Assembly (NCBI RefSeq): GCF_949987515.2
Contig: NC_082690.1
Location: forward strand, 105,026,400 to 105,090,399
DNA length: 64,000 nucleotides
From: Delphinus delphis
Lineage: Eukaryota > Chordata > Mammalia > Artiodactyla > Delphinidae
Direction of reading: 5' to 3'
Shown in pieces: positions 22,901 to 33,470 of the stretch. The notes under the pieces were generated by a model. The model did not search any database. It saw nothing but the letters and a program-made list of their open reading frames with translations, and was not told where the DNA came from. Made by a program: the position numbers and the translations under genes. Positions within the stretch are counted from its first letter, which is position 1. Each line of letters opens with the position of its first letter.

Positions 22901-23536
22901 CCCGTTTGCTCGCGGTCCAATATGAGTTTCTCTCTCTCCCCCTAATCGGCTGTTTTATGTTGGAGAGAAAAGTGTAGAGTCACAGCGGAGACTTGATACT
23001 TGGCCCCAGTCTGTCACCCTCCCTGGGAGATGAAGGTATTGAGAACGTGAGGGTCACTGCTGAGGGACTCCGGCAGCCGGCCACAGGTGGGCGTCCTGGG
23101 GAAGCTGAGGGCTAGATGCGCGGGGTTCGGAGAGAGCACCGGAGGGCAGAAGGACAGCTGTGCAGGGGGACAGACCCATAAGACCACTCAAGTAAGCCAG
23201 AGTGAGGTAGACGAGCAAAGGCTGGGAGAAGGAAGGTAAGCGACAGACAGATATTTGGGAGGACTAGAGGAGGGGTAGGTGGAGGGGCAGCAGTGGAGTC
23301 TGCTGTGTTCATGTCTTCCCAGTGGACACAGGGGAGAGAGCCTCTTCCCCAGCTCTTGGCATCTCCTGAGCTAACCCTTGGGCTTCTGGCCCTCCACCAG
23401 CAGGTGTAGGGCCGGGGCGGGGGGCGGGGGTGGTGGCGGGGGTGGTGGGGAGGAGGCGGGAAGGCCCGGAGAACAATGAGGAGAGCCAGGGGGCGGGGCA
23501 AGGCCAAGGAAAGAGATGAAGTTCTGGGGCAAGCAT

Positions 23537-23542
23537 TTTATT
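23537..23542 (-). terminator. CLCF1 polyadenylation signal
   Basis: AATAAA on the minus strand, about 930 bases beyond the CLCF1 stop codon and just past a cluster of AU-rich motifs. It marks the likely end of the CLCF1 3' UTR near 23,520. Confidence 0.7.
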
Positions 23543-23570
23543 TGTTAATACAAGAATAGAAATTCTGCAA

Positions 23571-23610
23571 TAAATATCATCTAATAAATAACATCTCCAA
23601 ATAAATAAAT
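23571..23610 (-). promoter_or_regulatory. AU-rich element cluster in the CLCF1 3' UTR
   Basis: On the minus strand there are four ATTTA pentamers in about 40 bases, two of them overlapping as the nonamer ATTTATTTA (602-610 past 23,000). They lie just before the polyadenylation signal. In cytokine mRNAs such elements typically confer rapid decay; that role here is inference. Confidence 0.65.
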
Positions 23611-24471
23611 ATTAATACAACAAACTTAGAGTCATGAGTGGGTGGGGCTGGGGGGCAGGGCCTGGGGGAGCTGCCCCCCCACACCCCGAAATGCTACTGC
23701 AATGTAAACTTTCAGGAAGTTCTGTGGCTGTGGCTATGGCTGCCCTCCCCAGCATGGGCAACCCACAGATACCCTGGGAAAGGGGGCAGATTGGAGGCAC
23801 CCTGGGGCTGGCAAGAAAATTCAAGGCAATGTCCTTTTGGTTGCCACCCTGTGCCACCGACTGCCTTGGGGACCCCTGGGTCCAGTCTGTCCCTGCCCCT
23901 CTGCTTTCAGTATTACCTCCAATGCAGATCCCACCTCTTCCATTTTTGATCCCATCTCTTCCTGTTTGGACTTGCCACTGTGTTTGTTTCCTGAATGGGA
24001 TGTATTGAGTTATTTGGGGGTAGGGGAGCAACACCCATCTAAGGAGAGCAGGGCAGCCAAAGGGCTTCACCCCAGAAAGGCACATGCGATGGTGGCCCCC
24101 TCCCTGCCCTACAGGCACGCTTCCTGGCAGTGCCACTTGAGGGGCTGGGTGGGCACTGGCAAGTGGTTGGCAGGGAGCAGGAAGCTGTGAGAGCCTTGCA
24201 CCAACTTGAACCATTGTGGGTTCCCTTGAGCATCACGTCCTGTGGAAATGGGATGGGGCCTATTGCACCTCTTCCCCAGACCCGTAGGACTTAGGGAAGC
24301 GGGGAGGGGATGGGCCTTATTGCATCACACCCTCCTCCCAGTCCAGGGAGGGCTAGAGGCTCATGGCTTCTGTCTCCTGGCTCAACAAGTGTTGGTGTAC
24401 GCCTTCTCCCTCCCAGAGTGGGAGCAGGGCTTGAAGGCGGAGGGGAAAGAGACGGTGGTAAAGGTCAGGGA

Positions 24472-27400
24472 TCAGAAGCCATGGGCCTCCAGGTGCAGGG
24501 TGACCGCGGCTGCCGGAGGCTGCATCTTCTTCTTGAGCCGGTTGAAGTCCTTGGCCGAGCGCCACAGCCAGGTCTGCAGTTCCTTCAGCAGCCAGAAGTC
24601 ATCCATCTTCTGGAGGAAGTCACTGTGGGCAGGGCCAGGCGTCCAGGTGGGCTCAGTCCCGGGGAGAGGCTGGGGCAGCGGGTAGCCCAGAGCTGCCATG
24701 ACACCCGCGATGCTGCCCAGCAGGCCCTGGAGGCTGGTGCAGAAGTGGGCCAGGCTGCGGCGCAGCTCAGCCGTGGCGGCCTGGCGGTTGAGGCCACGCA
24801 GGTAGCACAGGAGGTGGCTGTAGGCCTCGTAGTTCTGGGTCAGCCGCAGTCTGTCGTTGAGGCTTCGCCACACGTCCAGGTTGACAGTGGCCCTGGGCAG
24901 AGTCTCCGCCCCGAGCCGAGGTGGGTTGAAGTCAGGCTCGTTGAAAGGGGGGCCCAGGTAGTTCAGCTGTGAAAAGGAGAGGGCGATGGGGAGGGAGAGG
25001 GGCGGAGAAGCCAGCTCGCCTGCCTGCCAGGAGATACCTGCCCCCAAAGCTGCTATTTCCTGTGTCCCCTGACACGGGCCCCACCTCCACGCTAGGCCTC
25101 TCTGTTCTCGGGCCTCCCCTAAGTTCCTCTGGGGAAGTCATTTGCATGGAGGTGACAGTTGAAGCAATGGGGGTGATGAGCTCTCCTATGGAGAAGTGCA
25201 GAAAGAGAATAACACGCAGGAGAAACTCAGGAAGGACGCGCTGATTGGCTGAGAGTACCAGCCTTGGGAGAGCGCCCACTGTGGGGGTTGGGAGAGAGAG
25301 GAAGAGGAGCCATGAGGACCCAGGAGGCCAGGCTGCAGAGGTGAAGGTGGACCAGGAGAGTCAGAGCCAAGGAGAGGAGTTCAAGAAGGCAGCAACGCTC
25401 AGCAGTGGGGCTGCAAAACAGAGAGCGAGGAGAATGAACCTTAGAAATGCCATTGGGTTTGGCAAGAAGGAGGTGCCTGACGACCTTGGAGAGAACCGTT
25501 CCAGTGGCCTCGAAGCCAGATTGCAGGGGGTTAAGGAGTGAGTGGGTGGAGAGGAAGTGGAGGCAGAGGCTGCAGACCACTCCTTCAAGAGATTTGGCAG
25601 CCCGGGGAGAAAAAGGGTCGGGAGCTAGGGGGGTAGCAGTCAAGCAAAGGTTTTCTGGACGGGAAACCAGAGAGGGAAGAGCGGGTGGGAAGGCAGAGGG
25701 GCCCGTGAGCATCCAAGCTGCCCTGGGTGGAAAGGCAGAGGGGCTCATGACCATCCGAGCTGCCTTTGCCCCTTGGCACGCGTGGTCCACCAGCTGAAGG
25801 GCAGGGGACAAGGTACTCACTAAGCCCCCAAAGAAGCGCTCATAGGCGCGAGGCGGCAGAAGGAAGAAAGTGAGGCCATCTCAAAAGTTGGGCAGGAGGA
25901 AGGGTATCGAGGACAGTCTGGGGAAGAGGAGAGAGCCTTGCCAAGCCTCCGGGGAGAGGCCTGGGGCCCCGGGAAAGGGCGAGGGAGATGGTTCAGCTGG
26001 GAGAGAAAGGGAGAAGCGAGGGGCGAGGCCTGGGATAGGCAAGGGCCCGGGGGAGGTTCCCACGCTGACAAGCACAGAGACAAACTCATTTCCTCGGTGT
26101 ATCCTGGGGCCGGAGCCAGCTCCCCCCGCCACCCTCCTCCCCTTTCTTTCCCTGGCTCCAAAGTAGGGTCTGGGATGTGGAAGAGGAACACGGGAAGAGG
26201 GGCCAGTTCCCCACGGTCCTCGGAACCCTGACCCTCCTGCCTTCCCTCCTGGGCTCTCTGAGCACCTCTGGACCGCCCCCAGATCCTTATGGCACAGGGT
26301 CCAACTGCACCCTGAACCCCCTGCCACTCCTGGCCTGGGTTCCCTGCAGCCCCCTTCCCCCAAGTCCCCCCTAGGAGGCCCAGCTAGGATGGGAGAGGCA
26401 GACAGAAGGGAGGCCCATGGGTCCAGAGCTGCAGGGCCCCAGGTCTGGGGCAGAGACGAGCTGGAACACAGGCACGGGAGGTGGGGCCCCTCCATCCCCA
26501 CCCAGCCCCACCCGTGCGCGAGAGACACCACAACACGGTGTAAACAAAGGAGACTTCCCCGGCCCCCAGGGGGAGGCGGGCGGCTGGGCCGGCAGCCAGC
26601 AGGGCGAGGGGCCAAGGCGGGTGCGAGGCCTGCCCACATGCCTAGTCCTGGGGCCAGGGATGGGGAGGAGGGGCGCCCTCCCTAAGAGGGAAGGGCGGGG
26701 ACAGGCCCTCCCCATCACCCCATCATTCACCAGGACCCCCACCGGTGGGCCTCTCTTCCCCCACTCCCATTCTTCACCCAACTCCCAGCCCCTGAGCTGC
26801 CCTGGATACTCACATAGGTCCCAGCCAAGCTGCGGAGCTGGTGCTCCAGGTAGCGGGTGAGGTCATAGGTTTTCTGGATGGAGGGGCCAGGCCCCGGGTC
26901 CCCTGTGCGGTTGAGGGCTGGCACTGCAGGGAGGTGCCAGAGCACGGTGCACAGGCACGCGAGCATCCCCCACGAGTCCCCTGTGGACAAGACGGCGAGA
27001 CGCGTGAGGGTGGCCCGGCCCGGTCAAGGAAGCTAGCTAGCAGCCCCTCAGGTGTCTGTCCCCACCATAGGCTGGGAGGGGGTGAGGGTGGACCACCAGA
27101 TGGGAGGTGCGGGGAGTGGAAGAGGGGAGTGTTCCTGGCCTGAGAAAGTGTGTGCACGGAGGCATGTATGTGTCTGAGGAAGAGGACTTGGCCTGTGTGT
27201 CTACCAGGAGGTACTGGAGAGTATTTGTGCGTCAGCTAAGTCGCTATGTGTGCCGACACGCGTACGTGTGTGTGTGCACGTGCGTGCGCGTGTGTGTGTG
27301 TGTGTACATAGGGGACCAGGCCAAGGGACTGCGGATCAGGATCAGTATTCCCAGGTTCCAGGTGTACCTCGGCCTCCTCTCCCACCCTCCGGGTCCCACT

Positions 27401-27826
27401 GCAGCTTAGGGGGAGCCAAGGGGTTGGGAAACAGCACGTGTCAGAGCTTCAAACTGAGAGAAGTCAGCCCTGAGAGGGGCGCCCCAGAGGCGGCCAGGAG
27501 TGGGAGTTGAGCCAGAGGCAGGACATAGGGTCAAACCACCGGGGTCAGAGGCAAGGTGGAGCTGTGGACCACCAGGGGCGGGCTGAAGGACACGGGGCTG
27601 GCTCTGGCAGGCGGTGGTGGGTACACTCTGGGATTTGATTCCCGGGTGTGGAAAGTGTAGGATCGACTTAGATTGAAGGAGATTTAGTGTCACTCTGAGA
27701 GGCTGGCTGCAGCGTGGAGATCTGCCCCATTCTCCTCTAGGGTATTGGATGGGGAAAAGTGTGACCTGAATGAGACCCGGTGATCTGCGGTGATCTGCCT
27801 GCAGCGAAGAGAGGGGGCAGGGGGAG

Positions 27827-27864
<38 letters not shown>

Positions 27865-29008
27865 GAGAGAGAGAGAGAGAGACAGAGAGAATATGATGTA
27901 TCTGCCGAGTAGGGCTTGTCTGATGATGGTGCTGGAGGGTTTGGGCCCCGCAGGATACCAGAGGCCAGGGGGTCAATGCTGTGAGGACAGACTAGGCAGT
28001 TGGGAAACATGACTTTCCCAGCTTTTAGGTGAGGTCCAAGGTCAAGAGCACTAGGCCAGGAGTCAGTGGGCATTGGGACTGGCAGTGGCAATGAGGGTTA
28101 GGGTAGAGTAAGGCTATAATTGGCATTGAGCTAGGTTAGGTTTACGGACTGGGTTCCTTTCAAAGCTTCAGGTTAGTTTATTGGGATTTGGCTGACTGAG
28201 TGTGGTTGAGGTTTGAGTCCAGCTGGGGGATGTGGTTAGGTCTGGGCAGGCAGAGGGTTGGCTGGGGCTAAGGTTTGTGAATTTGTTGATTTAGCTGTCA
28301 GATGGGGTGATGCATGGCCTGTCAGCAAGAGTAGGGCTAGTTTGGGCTTTGAGCTTGGGTAGGTGTGAGATCACGAGTGGTTTCTTTCTTCTAGTTTACA
28401 TTATAGGGCTTCCCTGGTGGCGCAGTCGTTGAGAGTCCATCTGCCGATGCAGGGGACACGGGTTCGTGCCCCGGTCCGGGAAGATCCCACATGCTGCGGA
28501 GTGGCTGGGCCCGTGAGCCATGGCCGCTGAGCCTGCGCGTCTGGAGCCTGTGCTCCGCAACGGGAGAGGCCACGACAGTGAGAGGCCCGCGTACCGCAAA
28601 ACAAACAACAAAAAAACCCCGTATAGTTTACATTATATACTGTCAAATTTTCTACAATGACATACGTTGCTTTGATAGAAATAAGTTGGATGGGGGTTTA
28701 ACAATTTGATTGTACTTAAGGTAAGTGTGGAGTTAAGAAAGTATTAAGACTAGGTAGGTTTAGACTTAGTCATAACACTGGGTCGGGGCTTTAGAGAGGG
28801 TTACAAACGAGGAGGGGTTTAGGAGTCACACTCTATGGAATGTCTCTGAGAGTGCAGGGCTCAGGTGGGAACTTTGGCAATGGCGCAGCTGCTCAGTCCT
28901 GACTCTCAGATGCTTTCCTGGCTGGCTTCACTTGACAGAATGCAGTAGCAGGGCTGCCACTAGTCTCAGGAACCCTGCCCTCTCGGGTGGAGGGCTCTTG
29001 GTTCTAGG

Positions 29009-29041
<33 letters not shown>

Positions 29042-30405
29042 TGAGTGTGCGCCCCATCCATGTGTGTTTTAGGACAGAAAGCAGGATCAGGCTCATAACT
29101 GCTCCCTGGGGAGACAGGCTCCCCTTCTCCTCTTCCCCATCTGCAGCCTGTGGCTTCCCTCCCAAACGGTCCCTTCCTCATTCTTCCTTTCCACCCCTAG
29201 CTCTTGCTGACTCTCTGAGTTCCTTCCTATTCTCCGTTCTTCACATCCCAACACAATTCCAGGCCCTTCTCCTCTGCTGCCTTCAGCCTGGCTATCTGGC
29301 TGAGTCACCTCCAGGATCCTTTGGGTACAATGTGGGGTTAGTTTCAGAGGCTGGAGACCTGCTGAGGTGGGCAGCAGTCCTTGCAGCCTTGAGGTAGCTT
29401 TCAGGATTGAGCCTGGTCTCTTCTCGCAGTTAGTGGCAAGGCCGAGGGTCCCAGCTGAAGCAGCAGTTGAGCACTAGGCTCGCCTCTTTACCCCACACCC
29501 TGCTCCGGGCAGCCTTGCTAGCCAGAGTTCTGGGACTGGGCTCTGCCTGGCCCACGGTGGTGCGGGGGGGTAGGGGGGGTCAGGAACCCAGCTCTGGGCC
29601 TTGTTTGCCCCCTCCCCTTCTGGGCCCTGCGGGACATCCCTGGGGAGGATTGGCTCCCTATACAGGGACAGCAGGGGGAGAAGCCTTTGCAAAAACAAGA
29701 ACGAAGTCATCTGGGCAGAAAAACGGCTCGTGAAATTAACCAGACAAGGCTGGTGTTTCCAGGAATATTTCAGTTCTGAGGTAACTGTGTCACTGAAGGC
29801 TGGGGGGGGGGCGAGGGGGGGAAGCTGAAGGAGCTTCGGGATTGACCCATGGAGAGAACCAGAAAGAGGGAAGGAGCCTCAGAAATCCAGAGGGAGAAGA
29901 GGCCAGGAGAGGAGTAAGGTGACAGGGCTCTACACTCCATTAGGACAGCCTCCACTCTGGGCAAGATGTCCCATATCTTAGGCAGCAGAACTGAAAGCCT
30001 TCCGGGGCAGGGAACACCTGTGGTTTAGTCGTGAGCACTGGAACTCAGCACAGCTCGCCACTTGCCTGTGTTCCTAGGAGGGCAAGCCCAGTGGGCATCC
30101 TGGAGCCCTCTCCAGGCTCGTGGTGTGCAGGTGGACCGGCCACCGGGGGCTGATTCCTGGGCCCCCTCCCGGAGTCCTGGCCCCCGCCCAGCCCCCGCCC
30201 CAGCTCTGCCTCTGGCTGCTGCCCACTGATTGTTTACATCCCGTCTTCCCCTGTGTTTATAATCCAGCTGAGCACGTGAGGAGCTAATGCGAGCAGCTCA
30301 CGTTTCCTGCTGCGGCCCCCCCACCCCCCATCCTGGCCCCCGCCCGGGCCAGCCCCTAATTCCATCCAGATCCCTGGGCCCTGGGAACCGAGGCCCCCCC
30401 TCGTG

Positions 30406-30452
<47 letters not shown>

Positions 30453-33274
30453 AGCCCATGCAAGCGCATGGCCACCCTGACACGGCTACACAGGCAGGCA
30501 TACCCGTGTACGCATGTTTAGGCAGCTGCCCCCTCAGCCTGTCTCCCCCAGTCTGACCTCACGCAGTGAAGGTAGGGTGCTCAGCAGTGCAAATACGCCA
30601 GGGTAGTCAGGGTGGGTAGGACAGGTCAGCCAGGAGACCGTGCACCTGGGATTGGTGGCTAAGAGCCATCAGCCTAACAGGTAGGAGCCGGGGAGGCATC
30701 GCAGAGCTCCAGAGGTGCTGGGCTGAATGTGGGAGCCAGAGGAAAGGCCAGACCAGGACTGGCATCCTGGTGACCTTGGAGGGGTCTGTTGAGGTGCACT
30801 GAGGGGACGAGCGGTTTAGGGGGTGGTGGGTCCACTGTGGTGTGAGATCCAGGAAACGGCCCTGGGGGTCACCTCCCAGCCCCCCTTCTCAGGGAAGGGC
30901 CCAAAGAAACAGCCCATCTTTCCTTGTCCTCTAGGCTGGCTGCCCTCCCCTCTGTTCCTTCTCTCCCTTCCATCCTCTCCTGGGTTCCCTATCCCCCAGG
31001 CAACTGAGAATCGGCTTAATGAGTGGGTACACACGGGCCCAGAAGTGAGGAGACCTCACTTTGTCACCAGCTCATCCGGTGACTGGGCTTGTGTGAAGGG
31101 GTTACACTGTGCGTGTGAAATTCCAGACCACGTGATGCTCCACCTCTGCTGTGCTCATCAGCAGCCCCCTCCCTGCCCTTCTCGTCCAGCCTAAATGACA
31201 GAAGAAGAAACTGAGGCCCAGGGAAAGAAACAGATGGGCGGGCCAGCCTTCCAGCCTTGTGGAGTCCATTCCCACCCAGGAGTTGGGCTTTTGTTGGAGC
31301 CAGAGGGTCCGGATGGTGCTGCAAGAGGACCCTGGGTGGAGCCGGGGAGCTGGGCAGCCAGCAGAAGGCAGGCACAGGGGCAACATGAAGGAAAGAGTCC
31401 GGCAATTGTGTAGGTGTGCTTGAAAAGGTGTTGTTATCCAGCGGGTATGGGAGGGGCTCAGAGGGAGCGTGCAGGAGCCAGGGTGTGAATAGGCAGGTGG
31501 GATTGTGGGGAGGAATGTGAAGTGTCACTAATGGAGTAGCTGGTGCAGAGGGGTGGTGTGCAGAAGTGTGAACGGGCCCAGCGCAGGGCTCTGGCAGGGG
31601 GAGCGGGAGCCATTACATCAGTTGGGAGGAGAGACTTCTGGGGCGGCTGGGTGACAGTTGCTGCCACCTCTGCCTGATGCCCGTTTCCTCCCCTGGTTGA
31701 GTGCCTGGCTCCAGGGCAGCGAGGGTGTCTGAGCCAGTGGGGGGAATGGGTCTGATCTGTCAGGGGGATGTATCCCTGTGTCCTACGGCGGGGGCGGGGG
31801 GAACAGTTGTGTGCTCCTGGAGCCGGGAGGGGGTCCGTGGGGACAGTGAAAGCTCAGAGGTGTCAGCCTGTATGGGTCAGGGTCAGAGAGCGGCTGACAG
31901 AGGAGTGGGTCCAGTGCCTGCACCCACAGCCTCTCTCCGAGGCTCGGACCGCTCCTGCCGAGCCAAGCCTCCAGCCCCCTCCCCTCCTGGCAGCCCCCTC
32001 CTACCCCAGCGGGGAGGGCCAGGCCGGGCGCAGGAGGAAACAGGGACGCGTCCTCTGGGATTGGGAGTCTGGGGAGGGCTTCTGGAGCGCAGTGTGGAGT
32101 TGCTGGGAAGGAAGGTAGGGAGAGCAGGGATGAGGGCACTCTGGCGAGGCCCGGGGACTTGGGGTTTCCCTCGAGGGGCTCGGCCCGAGAACTTGGCCGG
32201 CCCTCACCCTCGGCGGTGACCTCTCGCTCCCGGCCCCCTCCCCGAAGCGGCGGCGCCTTCCCCCTGTGTGGCCCCCGCGCCCCCGGCCCCGCCCCCGGCC
32301 CGCTCCCGCCCGGTCTCTCCCTTCCCGGCGGCGGGGGCGGGGGCGGGGTCCGGGGCGCCGGGCTCCGGGCTCGGCCGGGCCGCTGCCCTTTCCCGCGCGT
32401 CAATTCCCTGCCCTGCCCGCCCGCCCTCCCGCGGGCTGCCGGGGCCGAGCGGCCGCTGCCTCAGCTCCCCGGCCGGTGACAGACTTTCCTGCCCGGTCCG
32501 GCCGGGCTGCGCCCGCCCCCCGCACTAATCACTCCCAGGCCACGGCGGGCCGGCCCGGGGGGCTCGCTGCCGCCTCCCGCCCCGCCGCCCGGCCCCTACC
32601 TGCCGCCGGCTCCCCCGCTGCGGGCAGCATGGTGGGCTCCGGCCGCGCGGCGCGCAGCGAGGAAGCCGCGACTCCCGCGGCCCGGCCCGGACCAGCCAGG
32701 CTCCGCTCTGCCCTCCGCCCTCCTCTCTACTCTCGCCCGCCCTCCTTCCCGCCCTCCCCTCCCGGCGGGCCGGGGAGGGAGAGCGGCGCGGCCCGAGGTG
32801 TCGGCCTCTCCTCGCCTCCCGCCGGCCCGGCCTCGGGCTCCCCGTGCCTCCCTCCCTCCCTCCCTCCCTCTTCCTCTCCCGGCCCCCTTCTCCCCGCGCG
32901 CCGCGTCTCCCTCCCGCAGCCCCGCTCCCGCCTCGGACGCGCTCTCCCCGACTTTTGCGCGGGGCTCTCTCCTCCGGGATCCCGCGACCCCGCCTCGCCG
33001 GGCTCCAGGTGGCCGCCTCCCAGGTCTGCGGGCCGCCGGGGCTCCCCGCCGAGCGGACTCAGGGAATGCCGCGTCCCCGCCCGGCCACTCTCGAAGGCGC
33101 CCGGCCGTGCCTCCCCTGGCCCGAGCCCCGCGGACGGGGGCAGCGCCCGGCTCCCCGGCCGGGCCCCGGCTCGGGACTCCCAGGGGGAAGGACTGGAACC
33201 GGATCTCGCGGCTCCCGGGCGGGGGCGGGGGCCGGGGCCTCGGACGCCTGGCTCCTACCTGCTCGGAGGTCCAT
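24472..33274 (-). CDS. CLCF1: cardiotrophin-like cytokine factor 1
   Basis: A secreted four-helix-bundle cytokine of the IL-6 family. With CRLF1 it forms a complex that signals through CNTFR, gp130 and LIFR to JAK/STAT3. Coding exons on the minus strand are 33259-33274, 26814-26980 and 24472-24966. Phases and GT/AG sites agree, giving 225 aa, the human length. Exon 1 encodes MDLRA plus one base. Exon 2 completes a signal peptide (hydrophobic GMLACLCTVLWHLPAVPA, residues about 10-27) and encodes the N-glycosylation site NRT and SIQKTYDLTRYLEHQLRSL (helix A). Exon 3 begins LNYLGPPF and carries the remaining helices, ending in LLKELQTWLWRSAKDFNRLK and a tail closing in EAHGF. Intron 1 (6.3 kb) holds a SINE and several simple repeats; intron 2 is 1.8 kb. 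An alternative upstream-type first exon may exist at 32600-32630. Confidence 0.97.
27256..27310. repeat. 55-bp strictly alternating purine-pyrimidine tract
   Basis: From 27256 to 27310 every base alternates between purine and pyrimidine, mixing TG/CA steps with CGCG and GCGCGT segments. Such mixed CG/TG tracts favour Z-DNA. It lies about 280 bp into CLCF1 intron 1. Confidence 0.85.
27829..27892. repeat. (GA)n microsatellite
   Basis: A nearly pure GA array of about 60 bases, interrupted once by GGGG and once by GACA. It is located in CLCF1 intron 1. Confidence 0.95.
28406..28623 (+). mobile_element. CHR-type SINE, short form, in CLCF1 intron 1
   Basis: A young short-form SINE, antisense to CLCF1. 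It has head GGCTTCCCTGGTGGCGCAGT and 3' block GAGAGGCCCGCGTACCGC. The target-site duplication TAGTTTACATTATA is perfect over 14 bp (392-405 and 624-637 past 28,000). Confidence 0.93.
29010..29047. repeat. (TG)n microsatellite
   Basis: About 15 TG units running into GAGTGAGTGTG, in CLCF1 intron 1. Confidence 0.93.
29757..29765. promoter_or_regulatory. STAT-type motif in CLCF1 intron 1
   Basis: TTCCAGGAA fits the palindromic STAT consensus TTCNNNGAA exactly. CLCF1 signals through STAT3, so autoregulation is conceivable. A single 9-mer is weak evidence on its own. Confidence 0.35.
30228..30310. promoter_or_regulatory. dense transcription-factor motif cluster in CLCF1 intron 1
   Basis: Within about 80 bases there are a forkhead-type TGTTTAC (231-237), a second TGTTTATAA (254-262), an E-box CAGCTG (265-270), a CACGTG E-box (273-278) and a TAAT homeodomain core (285-288), all past 30,000. 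The surroundings are C-rich and otherwise featureless. It reads as a candidate intronic enhancer. Confidence 0.4.
30408..30450. repeat. (CA)n microsatellite
   Basis: About 21 uninterrupted CA units in CLCF1 intron 1. Confidence 0.95.
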
Positions 33275-33350
33275 GGGGCTGGGGGCCGGGCGGGCCGGGC
33301 GCGGCTCCTCTCCCGGAGGCTGGCGGAGTGGGAGGGCGAGCCGCGGCTCC
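32150..33350. promoter_or_regulatory. CpG island covering the CLCF1 promoter and first exon
   Basis: About 1.2 kb of very GC-rich sequence with frequent CG dinucleotides and GC boxes (for example GGCGGGGGCGGGG near 32335). It covers the MDLRA exon (33259-33274) and the possible alternative exon (32600-32630). Large open frames on both strands here reflect base composition only. Confidence 0.85.
32600..32630 (-). other. CLCF1: possible alternative first coding exon of CLCF1
   Basis: On the minus strand an ATG at 32628-32630 opens MLPAAGEPAA and is followed after 31 bases by a good donor (CAG|GTAGGG). Thirty-one bases leave the same phase as the 16-base MDLRA exon. Splicing to exon 2 would therefore give MLPAAGEPAAGDSWGML in frame, about 230 aa. 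This is a sequence-based prediction; no transcript evidence is available here. Confidence 0.4.
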
Positions 33351-33379
33351 GGCGAAGCTTTAATAATCCCATCCGCCAG

Positions 33380-33470
33380 GCCCACTCGCAGGTTTTTTTC
33401 GCTCGGTTTCGGATTTTTTTTTTTTTTTCGGTGTGGGACATTCTGCAAACTTTTTTTTTCTGACGTGTAA
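33380..33470 (-). promoter_or_regulatory. CLCF1 upstream promoter with poly(dA:dT) tracts and a CRE half-site
   Basis: Just upstream of the CLCF1 start on the minus strand, three T/A homopolymer tracts (7, 15 and 9 bases; roughly 33393, 33414 and 33450) interrupt otherwise GC-rich sequence. A CRE-like TGACGTG lies at 33461-33467. Poly(dA:dT) tracts tend to exclude nucleosomes. A TATTAAAG-like sequence near 33358-33368 could serve as a weak TATA element. Confidence 0.4.

Larger units (their letters stand above)
15600..23520. other. intergenic interval between POLD4 and CLCF1
   Basis: Nearly 8 kb with no gene I can support. Open frames here are GC-driven, overlap on both strands and lack family motifs. 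Recognisable contents are one minimal SINE (16290), a TG microsatellite (19394), two adjacent CHR SINEs (20581 and 20819), an ancient LINE relic with a hairpin (21200-21470), a MIR (22760) and a G-rich patch (23411-23463). Confidence 0.6.

Noticed and set aside
25881..26639. 252-codon open frame on the minus strand
   Set aside because: It lies entirely in CLCF1 intron 2, is Pro/Gly/Ser-rich without family motifs, and is not flanked by usable splice sites in phase.
27565..27582. Second CTCF-like site (CCACCAGGGGCGGG)
   Set aside because: It lacks the fifth G and the GC step of the core and is clearly weaker than the site at 13448. In this G-rich intron it could easily be chance.
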